Shown: positions 13,166 to 24,253 of the stretch, in pieces
Numbering within the stretch: position 1 is the first letter of the stretch
Layout of the letters: each line of letters begins with the position of its first letter
Assembly (NCBI GenBank): GCA_003255065.1
Contig: QAOA01000725.1
Location: forward strand, 124,939-188,938
Reading direction: 5' to 3'
Length of the DNA stretch: 64,000 nt
Source: Cercis canadensis
Lineage: Eukaryota > Streptophyta > Magnoliopsida > Fabales > Fabaceae
The notes under the pieces: model-generated
Told to the model about the DNA's origin: nothing
The model's database searches: none
Seen by the model: the letters and a program-made list of their open reading frames with translations, nothing else
Made by a program: the position numbers and the translations under genes

Positions 13166-13873
13166 TCACTCTTCTCTTAATTTTCTTCTAAGCTTCTCCT
13201 CTGCATCTTGTAAGAACTTGAACTTTGGAGGGGGTGATGACTTCTTCCTATTGAACTCTGCATCAGTTGCTGATTCAAAGAGAGGGTTGAATCCATGCTG
13301 GTTATATGGGGTCATGGGAGTAAGGGGTGGAGTGAAGAAAGGTGGAGAAGCCATAGGTGTCAAATATGGAGTTTCCACTGTAAAGAGAAAATCATTCAAG
13401 CTTCTACCTCTTGAACCCTTTCCACTCAAGTCACCCCTAGATTTGGCATCCTCAGACTCTAAATCCTCCTTTGTTTCTTCTACTATTGTGAACAAGAATC
13501 TTGGAGGGCCTAAGAGGTCATGCTGCCTCATGTACTCTTCCTCCATGCCATCTTGTCCAAAGGGTTTGAAAACAAAATCCTTGTTAGCCTGAGTTTGAAA
13601 TTGCCCTTCTGGGTCATGAACAAGGGTGTCACTGATTCTCATTGAATTGCAAAGTTCTCCAGGATTCAGAGCAGTGTGCCTCAATGAAGATGGCCTTTTC
13701 CAACAAAACATATAGAATAGCTCCTTCACAGGGCTGCTGTAGTCACTTTCAATATCTCTGTTGGTTATCCTCTTCTTCCACCATAACAAGTAGTAAACCT
13801 CAGCTACCAGAGCCAACAAAAGGCAACCAAAAACTACACTCAGACCAAGACCTACCCTACTCAAAAATTTCAT
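13166..13873 (-). CDS. Plant-specific single-pass membrane protein, function unknown
   Basis: An uninterrupted frame of 235 residues. Residues about 8-31 form a strong hydrophobic segment (VGLGLSVVFGCLLLALVAEV) followed by YYLLWWKKR, which fits an N-terminal signal anchor with positive charges on the cytosolic side. The rest is hydrophilic: a block FYMFCWKRP, a GPPRFLFTI motif, an acidic stretch EETKEDLESED, a Ser/Thr/Pro-rich segment around 165-190 (YLTPMASPPFFTPPLTPMTP), and a basic tail KLRRKLREE. Codon use and amino-acid composition look like a real gene. I recall similar uncharacterised proteins in other dicots, but no function is established. Upstream on the same strand a consensus donor (CCCA/GTAAGC, GT at 14044-14043) suggests a 5' UTR intron, which is inference. 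Neighbours suggest no role. Confidence 0.85.
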   Translation of the reverse strand: MKFLSRVGLGLSVVFGCLLLALVAEVYYLLWWKKRITNRDIESDYSSPVKELFYMFCWKRPSSLRHTALNPGELCNSMRISDTLVHDPEGQFQTQANKDFVFKPFGQDGMEEEYMRQHDLLGPPRFLFTIVEETKEDLESEDAKSRGDLSGKGSRGRSLNDFLFTVETPYLTPMASPPFFTPPLTPMTPYNQHGFNPLFESATDAEFNRKKSSPPPKFKFLQDAEEKLRRKLREE

Positions 13874-15660
13874 CTTTACCCCAAAATCACATTGAAAAAC
13901 TGTTGATCTTACTCAACCTCCCAATCCAAAGCAATTAATATATCAGCAGGAAAAACGTACCAAGAAGCCTAACTTTCTATCAAAACAAAACCCAAATCCA
14001 ACAAATTTGAAACAAAGAAGTTAAGCAGTTCAGAAAAAGCTTACTGGGTAAATTCCCAGCAGTCTCATTCCTCTCTGAATGTGAGCACTGAAAATGCACA
14101 CGACCTTTTTGACTAAAACCCTGAGTGAATCATATCATAATTACATCTTCTCACCAAAAGCTTGACATAATAACAAGCTTCCCCTGCAAATTTGTAAAGC
14201 CTCCCAAAAACCCAATCTCCTTAAAAGGGCCTACCCAAAACCTCTCTTTCTCTTGAAAGCAACACTTGCAAATCATTAAGTATGAGCCTTAAGAGCCTTT
14301 TACTTTAACCCCACTTAAGATTAAACACACTTCTGTGGATTAGTCCCATCATTACCCTCAAAGATGGTAACTTTTTAAAGAGGAAAGAAAGAAAGAGCCC
14401 TTAAACCATAAACCCACTTATGGGTCAGCACAAAAACCAGGAGCCAGAAAGGGTCCAGGTAATAGAGTCGGCGTGTACCTGAATGGTTAATGGTATTGGT
14501 TGGGGGGTCGCGTCCTTCGAGAGAAACTCACATGGGACCAGAAAGAAAAGGATATTGACGTGTCTATAGATATTTTATAATAAAACTTATTTAAGATCCC
14601 AAATATAGAAAATAATATTCCCCATATCTCAATTGGTTTCGAATATATAATATATTTAGACAAATTGGGAGAGACAATGATTCCATATCTGAAAGTTTCA
14701 TACAATACTTAAGGTTTTAGATTTTGTAATCATAATTATTTTTTTGAATAATTTGCATTCATGATTTTGGTTTTGACTGAAAAAAGATTTCAATGCTAAG
14801 CAAACACTAGTTGCATCCTTGATTCAGAAGATCAATTAGTAACCAACAAGAAAATAGCAGAAGATATTTTTACTAGGGAATGAATTGAATTAGGATTCTT
14901 TGTCGTTGGGAGAAAGGGGGAACGATATCCTAGATTCCATTATCTCATGTGCAATTCGTGAATTAATATAAGAAGATGAGCAACATAATCCGAGGTTTTC
15001 AGTCCAAGTCGGCTAGAGATTTGTAAATAGAGTTTTTTAGATTTTTTAATTGTGGGAATGAAGATTTACATTTAGAACTTTAATTTATAGCTGAATGGTA
15101 CTGAGNTAAGATTATTCTTAGTGTTTATAAATTTTATATTTAAATTTAGAATCGTAAAAAAAAAAAAAAAAAATATGAAAGAACCTCAACTTTTGGGAGG
15201 TCTTTGAGTCAGCTGTGCTGTGTCTAAATTGGTTAAGGCCAATAACTACATAATGTAACCAATCATCTCTATAAAGACAATAGTTGAGCACAAGATATTT
15301 TATAATAATTCACATTCAAATCTCATTAAAACTAAATAGAATTATAAAAAAAAAAAAGGATAAACTAGTATTTATTGTGTAATCTTCAATTAGCCAAAAC
15401 TAAATGTAGTCAATGATCATGTACTTAACAAATTGGATTACATAATAGGTGTTTTCTAGGAACCCATTTGAGATATTAGAGTTTTGGAACCCTTGGTGAC
15501 GTGTTTAAATGAGTATTTATGTAGATATTTTTATTTAAGAAGATTGGTGACAGTCCCAATAAGTATTGATTTTCATGTTAGTATTCTTCAAATTTAACCC
15601 ATATAAAAATAAGTAATTTCACAATTGCCCTTTACCCTTTTCACATTTCACTTTATCTTA
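13874..15660. other. 5' flank of the membrane-protein gene and intergenic DNA
   Basis: 13874-14480 probably includes the minus-strand promoter and 5' UTR. Beyond that the DNA is AT-rich, with a poly-A run near 15160 and an N at 15106. No gene seen. Confidence 0.4.
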
Positions 15661-15670
15661 GTTGTATCAA

Positions 15671-16012
15671 GAGTAAAACATTTTTTTAGTCATTGAAAAA
15701 TACAGCTACTGACAAATTCGTCCTCCAAAAATTTTCAGTGATAAATTGGTCTTTGAATTATTATTCTGTCTGATAAATTAGTCATCTGGTACTTTAATGA
15801 GAAAAGTTCTGGACCCCTACAGACCATTTTCCTAAATTTTTTTCATTGATCTTGCCTAACTATGTTTAAGCCCTCATTTTTTTTTCATTGATCTTGCTTA
15901 CTAGAGGACTAATTTGTCAGCGAAATACAAATACCAATTTATCACAAAAAATTTTTGGAGGATGAATTTGTCAATGACTGCATTTTTTAAGAATTAAAAA
16001 AAAGTTTTACTC
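15671..16012. mobile_element. Mutator-like MITE (342 bp) with 9-bp target duplication
   Basis: A perfect 9-bp direct repeat, TTGTATCAA, flanks it at 15662-15670 and 16013-16021. The ends GAGTAAAAC and GTTTTACTC are exact inverse complements. The arms stay similar for over 100 bases, with the CCTCCAAAAATTTT motif present on each arm. Long inverted arms and a 9-bp duplication are typical of Mutator-like elements. No coding capacity. Confidence 0.9.
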
Positions 16013-16318
16013 TTGTATCAAATTGGGAAGTGAATGTGTGTGTGACACATTATAAATTAATTCACTTACATATTAAACTAGTTAAATATGGATCCTTTCT
16101 CTGTAAAGTATAATTCTATGAGTTCACTCACTAAGAAACATTTGTTATTTCGCACTCATGAATAAATAATTGTCTCATAATATAACTATAAGCAATATAG
16201 CTCAATTGGTTACAAATTCACCAATTCAAGCTCTAAATGAAAATTAGATGCCTCGAAGTCCTTGTTATGATCCTTTTTTTTTGGGTTAAAAATAGCTATT
16301 TTATACTTGTATTTATGT

Positions 16319-16575
16319 GGTTTAAATGTACTACATGTCCTTATAGTTTGGACAAATTTTGAATCAGANTTTGGCCCCACATCAGTTTCTTTTATTGTCA
16401 TATAGACAATCATTTGTTATATCAACACTAAACTGATGGATTTATAATTAGGGATGACAGTAGGGACCCAATTAAAAAAAAATTAAACTATAAGGATCTC
16501 AAAAGAAAAAAAAAAATTATAGGGACCTAATTTAAAATTCGTCCAAACTATAGGAACATGCAGTATATTTAAACC
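16319..16575. mobile_element. MITE of the GTTTAAATGTACT family, copy 1
   Basis: The left end GGTTTAAATGTACTACATG is inverted at the right as CAGTATATTTAAACC. Arms include AGTTTGGACAAATTTTGAAT and its complement. The left arm breaks off at the N at 16369, so part of the element is probably missing from the assembly. Two relatives lie at 18964-20590 and 20663-21138. Confidence 0.75.
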
Positions 16576-18963
16576 TATTTATTTTGTAGTTCTAGTGTCA
16601 ACCAACTTTCTTGCTATTTCTTGTAATAAATTGTTCACAATCCAAATAAATAATTCAATGTATTTTATCTCTACTAAGATGTAATTAAAATAGCCTCTAC
16701 ATACTGTGAACAATGTGAAGTAAGGAGTTCATTTTTTTTTTTTATAATTTGTAAGTAGTTCATATTTAAGGGCTGTCAAAGTTAAATAGGCCAATTTAAA
16801 GAGTAAATTAGTGTAGCCATACTTGAGTTTAACTTAAATTATATGGACCTGTATTATGTCGTCAAAACTTATATAAACTTCTCTTAAATTTTAAAAGGTA
16901 TAGCAAAATAATTTAAATCAGTACTTTTCGATAATAAAATATTAAAAGGTTTATTAAATATTGGTCAAATGTTATATATATAGTAGATAATTTAGCTTAA
17001 AACCATCTAAGTGAGTCAAAACTCTACTATTCAATGTTAACTCAGTAACTCATTTACGTACTTTTACCCATTTACATAATTTCCAAGTCAATTTTGATCA
17101 GTAAGTATGGATAATTTTGACATAATCAATTTATTTTGTACTTGATCTAAATTCTGATTGCTTTATTACTATTTCTATTGGAGCAATATATCAAATAGAA
17201 ACCAAACAATTTATAGCTGGATAATACTAAGATCATTTTCAAAATTTATGAGTTCTGTATTTAAATTTAAAATCGCCAAAAATACTAAAATATACTAATT
17301 AGATTATGTTATTTTCTAATGTTAAGGAACGTTTCTAAAAATAATGTTAAGGGGAGCATAGGTTGAACTGTTGAAGTAAAAAACTCTCAACTTAAATTTG
17401 AATGAAACTAGTGGAGTGAGATTTTATGTAATACATCGTTAATGGCCATAGGATCTATTAAAAAATTTCCAGTCTCTTTCTCTTTTCTTGTTTTTTCTAG
17501 TTCNTTTTAATGAAACTAGTGGAGTGAGATTTATGTAATACATCGTTAATGGCCATAGGATCTATTAAAAAAATTTCCAGTCTCTTTCTCTTTTCTTGTT
17601 TTTTCTAGTTCTCCTTTTGCACCATTGCAAAAAGAAACTAACTTTTGTGAACTCTAACAAATAGGGGACAAAGTGATGGTTGGTGTTAATAGGTAATTTT
17701 TTTTTTTTTTTTTTGTCTTTGTACAAGAAGAAAATTAATTGACCTAAGGAAGGAATTATTTAATAGAAATTACATCTCACTCTAGTTGTTTATGGTTATT
17801 AAAAATAAACTAAAATGCTGGTTTGGTATATAGAATGATGATTTTATTCTATATTCTATTATATAGAATGAGCATTCTTATGTTTGGTAGTAAAAAAGAG
17901 TATGAAATGGTAATTTCATTCTAAGCCTGATTTCATATAAGTAGGAATCAATATTCCCACCTTGAGGTGAAATTGTTCATTTCATGCTTCATTCCTTGCA
18001 ATTAATTCATTTTTTATCAACATATCCTCATACAATTTATCTAACAATCACGAAGCTATATTTCTACAAAAGGATATTTATGTCTTTCGTGAATGATTTT
18101 AATTACATTCCACATTAATTTTATAAAACTATCAAACTATGGAATGAGAATGATAATTCCATTCTCATTTTTGTTCCCATTCCAATTTTACAATTTTTTA
18201 TTTCATGTACTAAACAAAACCATAAGTAAAAGTATGTATATAAAAAGAAGTATATAATTAACTAAGTATGTTTATTAAAAATAATAGGTCTTCAATTTCA
18301 ATCTTCAAGATTTAGGAGCATATTATGTATTCTTTATACTAAATCCTTAAAAACTTGAGACCATGGACTCTTAGACTTAGTGATCATAGCCCACATATCT
18401 TTAAGTAAGAGGTGAATTAAGTGTCGCAGAATTTAATTTCGTGTGACTTTTTTTGGCTTTTCCCTTCCCTCGACTACCAAAATATTGCTCTCTTGTAATT
18501 AAAAAAAAAAATTAAAGACTTGACGTTCAGAATTTGGCAAACCCCCTTTTGCTTTCCCTATTACAAGTCAATTGTTTACTTTCTTCATATTCATGATTAG
18601 CAAACCCCCTTTTGCTTTTCGTCTTTAGAAGAAAATAACACCTTTATTTGTTTTTTGTTGTTGTTAATAATACGAGTATTCTCATTTTATTTAATTAGGC
18701 ATGAGACTAATCTCATTCGAGGGTTAAAGCAATTATGGTTTCTCCTCTCCCAACAATGTTCTCACTGGACCTCGAACCATTGACTACAGCCAAGGGCGCA
18801 TGTCCAAGATTCAATTTACTACCAGTTGAATCAAACGCTTGTCGGTACATTTATTTGTTGTTTACCTATGAATTTAAAGTTCTCAATAACATCAAAATCT
18901 ACATGAATACCTAAATCTTGATTTGAATACAACAAAATCTAAATACATTAAATTATAAAAAAA
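16576..18963. other. Gene-free AT-rich DNA with MITE-like pieces
   Basis: A stretch near 17815-18235 begins with TGGTTTGGTATATAGAATGA and ends with ACTAAACAAAACCATAAG, as in MITEs of the GTTTGGTA type. A 100-bp stretch is duplicated around the N at 17504. No gene seen. Confidence 0.4.
17401..17611. repeat. Short duplication around the N at 17504
   Basis: 17401-17503 recurs at about 17509-17611 with small indels (ATTTTATG against ATTTATG). The N sits at the junction. Confidence 0.85.
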
Positions 18964-20590
18964 ATGTTTAAATGTACTGCTTGTCTCTGTAGTTTAAACG
19001 AATTTTGAATCAAGTCCCTATATTTTTTTTTCTTATTTTGGAGTCCTTATAGTTTAATTTTTTTTTAAAATTGGGTCCCTACTATCATCTAGGGGTGTTC
19101 ATAACCCGATCTACCCATGGAGAACCGACCAAATCGGACCAAAATGATGCAAATTGGGCAGTTGCAAATTAAAGACAACAAGATTGAATGGCTAAGAGGT
19201 GAAAAAATGGTTTAGACCGATCGATTCGGATTTCACTCATAAAAACCACCATAAATCGAACCTGACTGACTACTTAATGCAATTCAAATTTCAAAATCAC
19301 ACTTGCCGAGTTACTTTTTTTCTTTCTGTCAAATCTCACATTTATCTCTCTCTTCCTTTATTTCCTTTAATACTCTAATCTCTCTCTTGTCTTATCTCTC
19401 TGAGTCATCTTACCTCTTTCACTCTTTATTCTCCCTTTTCATCTATTTCTCACTCGTCTCTCCCTTCTCTCACCCTTTCCCTTCAGTAAAAATGGAAAAA
19501 ATAAACAACATTGATTCTGTATTCCTGTTTGCAAGAGGAAAAAGATCATAAATTTCCGATTTTAGGTGACACCCAGAGCATCAAAGGCATATATCTATAT
19601 GCAGTAATGGAAATAGATACTCTCCCAATTAGTTCGTTCTCGAAAGAGAACCAGAAGATCTACCAAGAGTGGTTCAATCATGCTGATGCAAGTACTTATT
19701 CGCTTTCTTATTGTGAGTTTGTATTTGAGAGATATATGTACTTCTTAGCATAAAGTGATGAAAGAAAGAGAATTAAGAAAGAGGAAGGGAGAAATTTGCT
19801 TCTGTTGCTCATCTTCTAAATCTCCAATTTTTTTTTTCTACATTTAGATGTTGATGATCTAGACAAACACGAGGAAAGTAAAGCTTGCTGAGCTAAATAA
19901 TTTGCCTTGCTTGCTTGACCCATCAGGTTGCAGCAATAAAATTCATCCCTTCCCCAACTTGGATTCATTGCTCCTCTATAGTGTAATGGTTTTAATCTTC
20001 ACTACTCTTCTTTTGAATCTACATTTTTTTTTCTTGGTTAAACCTGAGTTAACCCGTTCGATCCGAACCGAGCCCAGCAAAACTAAAAGTGCTCGGTTCC
20101 CCCTTAGAACTGGTTGGTGGCGGATGAAGATTTTTCCAACCCGATGACATTCGGTCGGATGAGGAAGGTGATCAAATCTGACCGAATCCGACCGATGAAC
20201 ACCCTTACTATTATCTCAAGTTATAATTTCGTCAGTTTAGTGCTAACATAGCAGATGATTTGTTTATATGGCAATAAAAGAATGTGACACAGTGTCAAAG
20301 TAGCACAAAAATTGTCATCTCATCAAATTTGGCTTAAAAAAATGCATAAAAAAGTTGATGAAGTGGCAATTTTTGTGTCATTTTAGTGTCACGTTAATTT
20401 CTTTTATTGTCACATAGGTAAACCGTTTACCATATCAACACTAAACATACGAATTTATAAACAGGGATGACGATAGGGACCCAATTAAAATAATTTCAAA
20501 TTATAAGGACCCCAAAATAGAAAAAAAATATATATAGGAACCTGATTCAAAATTCGTTCAAACTATAAAGACCTGTAGTATATTTAAATC
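18964..20590. mobile_element. MITE of the GTTTAAATGTACT family, copy 2, split by a hAT insertion
   Basis: The left part 18964-19089 and the right part 20208-20590 together resemble the family members at 16319 and 20663. The middle, 19090-20207, is a separate insertion with its own target duplication. Confidence 0.8.
19090..20207. mobile_element. Non-autonomous hAT element nested in a MITE (1118 bp)
   Basis: The ends TAGGGGTGTTCAT and ATGAACACCCTTA are inverted with one mismatch. The 8-bp flanks are CTATCATC (19082-19089) and CTATTATC (20208-20215), 7 of 8 matching. Subterminal CCGAT/ATCGG motifs are frequent. Small ORFs inside (19303-19551, 19511-19753, 19902-20147) are not recognisable as transposase. 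The terminus resembles the MITE at 800-1216, so both may use the same transposase. Confidence 0.8.
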
Positions 20591-20662
20591 TAAAAAAAAA
20601 AATACAATTAAGTTATAGAATTTTAACAATGTGTACCAGAAAAAGAAGTATTAATAGTTTTA

Positions 20663-21138
20663 ATGTTTAAATGTATTGAAGGTCTTTATAATTTAGACGA
20701 ATTTTGAATCAGATTCCTATAATTTTTTCTTCTTCTTTTATGGTCCTTATAGTTTGAAATTGTTTTAATTGAGTCCCTGTCATTACCCTTAGTTATAACT
20801 CCGTTAATTTAGTGCTTATATGACAAACAACTTGTCTATATGGCAATAAAAGAAGCTGACGTGAATCCAAAGTAACACAAAAATGTGGTTCTATCTGTCG
20901 CTCCTCACTCTAATTTCTATCAATTTAGAAAAAAACTGAACCACGTGTCTTACATGTATGTTTGATGAGTGACAACTTTTATGTCATTTTGGTGTCACAT
21001 AAGTTATAACCTAGGGTGATGGCAGATACCCAATTAAAAAAATTTCAAAACTATAAGGACCCCAAAAAAGGAAAAAATTTATAAAAACCTGATTCTAAAT
21101 TCATCTAAACTATAAAGACCTACAGTACATTTAAACAT
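20663..21138. mobile_element. MITE of the GTTTAAATGTACT family, copy 3
   Basis: The most intact member, 476 bp. The ends ATGTTTAAATGTATT and AGTACATTTAAACAT are inverted. AGTTTTA flanks both sides (20656-20662 and 21139-21145). The arms contain the AAGGACCCCAAAA-type motif shared with the other two copies. Confidence 0.8.
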
Positions 21139-21227
21139 AGTTTTATTTATTTATTTATTTTTATGAAAAAAGTATCAATAAATTTTAAAGTATTTTTTTT
21201 ATAAAGGACAAACATGACCCATGGAAC

Positions 21228-21905
21228 TAAAGCTGTCAATACGGACCGGCCCGCCCAACCCTGCCTCAACCCGCCACCAAACGAGGCGAGGCAAACTGGC
21301 CCGCCATTTTGGCAGGCTAAGAAAATCTCAACCCAACCTAACCCAATCCGTTGCTGGCTAGCTCGCCAAAAACTAAAATAAAAATAAAAAAAGCACCATA
21401 CATCAATTGAAGCATTTGAAATATATTTATTCATAGCAATTTTCAGTTCATCACCATCCAAATTAATATTTTGATTAATAGTCACAGAGTCCATAATTTA
21501 TTCAATCAAGAAAATAAATTTCATTTAGAAATCTTCATTACATTCAATTAACAACATTTTGAAGAAATAAACAAAAAAAATCAGCAACATAAAGGAAGGA
21601 AGCACTATTTGTTTAGATGATTTCACTATTCACAACATTATCAAGAAAAAATAAAGAATAGAGACATATGAGAATAAAATACTATATCTACATGACTATA
21701 TGAGAAATGAAATTGGGGATTTTGATTTTTTTTTTCTTCAATACAACTGACTAACCCACCCCGCCTCGCATAAACCCATAACCTGAATGGAGGCAGGCTC
21801 AATTGACCCTCTTCTAAACATGCCTAAATTACCTTAACCCAACCCATTTCATTTGTATAGTGGGTTGGGTCAATCCAACGGGCCCAATCCAATTTGATAA
21901 CTCTA
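21228..21905. mobile_element. Non-autonomous hAT element (678 bp)
   Basis: The left end is TAAAGCTGTCAATACGG. The right end, read on the other strand, is TAGAGTTATCAAATTGG. The 8-bp flanks CATGGAAC (21220-21227) and CAAGGAAC (21906-21913) match at 7 of 8. GGCCCG/CCCGCC motifs crowd both subterminal regions. The minus-strand ORF at 21147-21494 crosses the left border and is not a gene. Confidence 0.85.
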
Positions 21906-22136
21906 CAAGGAACAAAACTAGCGCTCTAATTATTTTTTTATTCCAATATCCCTTAAAGATATATAAAAGTTCTTATTTAGGCAACTCAAATAAATCTAAT
22001 TCTACCTAGAAATGAAAACCTGATTTTATACTTAGGTGATTTTTATCCAAATAGATAATAGAGTTTAAGCTTTGAAGATTTTTAGCTTCAATAAACGTGA
22101 ACTTGAAACTTCTTGGTGAATCATAGTGGTCTGATC

Positions 22137-22137
<1 letters not shown>

Positions 22138-22175
<38 letters not shown>
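22138..22175. repeat. (AT)n microsatellite
   Basis: A pure alternating AT run of about 38 bases. Confidence 0.95.
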
Positions 22176-22177
<2 letters not shown>

Positions 22178-23179
22178 TGAAGGCCATTGAATCGATCAAA
22201 GTTAATGGAAACAACCGGTTCAACTGAAAAATCAGCGACCAGACCCGGTTCAATTGGTTAACCGGTTCTTAAAAAAATGAAACTTTCAATTAAAAATGTC
22301 AACATAAGGAAGAGAACCCATAATCATTTTATCCAAAAAAGAAAACGACCATAACCTATGCAAATAGTTGAACCGAATTCGGTTTTGAAGAACCGGGTGA
22401 TTCTTACTTTGGGCCAAAAGTTGCACTCTTTAAGGTCGGGTTTGTATTTTTTAGTATTTTTTTGGCTACTATTATAAGTTCGAACACAGACTCACATGTA
22501 ACATTTTTAATNTTATAAGTTCGAACACAGACTCCACATGTAACATTTTTAATTAGAAATAAAACAAAAGAAATTGAAAAAAAAAACACTCAAAACAAAA
22601 CAAAACAAAACGGAAAGGAAAACACCCAAGTTTAGAAGAATTAAATCTTTAATGGAACTCTTTATAAGTTGTTTGTGATAAGAATGCACTCATCTATTAG
22701 TTTACTTTGAAACTCATTCAATTGATCTGAGACTTTTAGTACCTTGACATGATATCTTTATGAATTAAGTTAGTTTTAACTCTGAGAATTTCATGGCCAA
22801 AAAAAAAATTGAGAATTTAAGTATTTACCTTGAATCAGCTCATTAAAATTTTTACAAAACTTCACTAAAACTTTAAATGACAGCAAATATTTTTTCTAAA
22901 TGATATGTGAAAGTGCACTGGTTAAAGATAAGATGCAAGTGCAATTGGAGTTACATGAATTATCATTTTCACCAAAGATAGCTCCCCTTAAGTTTCTATT
23001 AAGGACTAACGTTTTGTTCAATATCTTCTCTTATCATGAGTTTGTCAATAGAATGGTTGTTGGATCACCTATCATCTTCAGTGTTGAGGAGTAGAAAGAC
23101 AGCAAAAGGGTAATGGAGCTTAGAACTAGTTGTCATCCAGTCTGTCAACTTAGCATTGAGATGATAGCGAGGTTCACTT
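22176..23179. other. Gene-free stretch with a hAT-like fragment
   Basis: 22190-22400 is rich in AACCGGTT-type motifs typical of degraded hAT MITEs. A 40-bp piece is repeated around the N at 22512 (22472-22511 and 22513-22553). No gene seen. Confidence 0.4.
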
Positions 23180-23375
23180 TTTTCTTAGTGTGCAAAGGAA
23201 GAACAAATTTTATATTCCTACCATAGTGATTTGCTTGGTGGAAAATATATCTGCTGCAATGTATAGATCTATCACTTGCTTGGATTCTTCGTTTAGTCGT
23301 GCTGACAATATGGTTGTTTATCGAGTAGTTCATTGGTCTCAACAGTTTGATGATGTAGTAATTTGAGTTGAGGAT
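23180..23375 (+). pseudogene. Possible RNase H-like (RVT_3) relic of a retroelement
   Basis: One frame reads CLVENISAAMYRS, then FSRADNMVVYRVVHWS, then FDDVV followed by a TGA and VEDSS. The order resembles the end of the RNase H-like domain of plant LINE-type polyproteins, where a residue block R-x-x-N/D-x-x-A is followed by a W-x-E-D-x-P tail. Frames upstream are broken. The match is by eye and weak. Confidence 0.35.
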
Positions 23376-24253
23376 TCATCCCTAATATTCTTTTTGTGGG
23401 TATTTTTGTTCTTCAATGTTATTGTCTTTTTTTTTCTAAAAAAAAAGAAATATGGTGTCATAATCTATGTTTGGTATGATATAATATTCACTTTGTAGTC
23501 TTAAATTCTATGTAATTTTAAATTATAGAATTAAATTATAGTATTTGGTATACTGGTATTTGATTACATGGTGTAATTCAAGAATCAAATACACTCATTA
23601 CCATAAAAAAAGGTGCAATTCAATTCCTCTTAAAAATCATGTAATTCAATATTATATTCTATGATTTAAGATTGCGTAAATGTAAGATTACATTTTTAGT
23701 TATATCAAACAAGAATATCTTACATTTTATAAATGTATAATTATTCTCAATTACCATATCAAATTACTATTGGAGGTTCACTCTTTACTTATATATCATT
23801 TTCAAATCAAGTTATAAGCACCTCCTCGATGTTGAAACCCTAAGTTGTCCCCAAACAATCCTTTAAAAAATCCATGTCCATTCCAGCAAAAGAAAAACAT
23901 ATACATATATAACTTCTTTTGTGACAAACATTAACCATAACCCAACAACAATCAAAATTGGGAGAAACCATCCTAACAGAGATAAGCAGTCAAAGACACA
24001 GGCCAATAGCATATTGAGCCAAAAAATTAAATCCCATATTGTAAGTCATCATCAAGAAAAATTCATCGACCATAAGAATTAGCATCACGATAAACCATTT
24101 AGCACCAAAAACCATTCAATATATTGCCCATATGGAAAGCCACCAAAATGTTTTCCATATCCGCTACAGACACAACTGCAATAATGCAAGGTTTAATCAT
24201 TAAAAAGTTCCTTGACAGAAAATCCCTAACTACTTCCCACCAAATCTACAAGT
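23376..24253. other. Intergenic DNA and HSP70 3' flank
   Basis: 23450-23870 resembles a GTTTGGTA-type MITE (starts near TGTTTGGTATGATATA, ends near CCCCAAACAATCC). The last 250 bases are probably the 3' UTR of the minus-strand HSP70 gene. Confidence 0.4.

Noticed and set aside
19303-20147. Three ORFs of about 80 codons
   Set aside because: They lie inside a non-autonomous hAT element, are low-complexity in part, and match no transposase.
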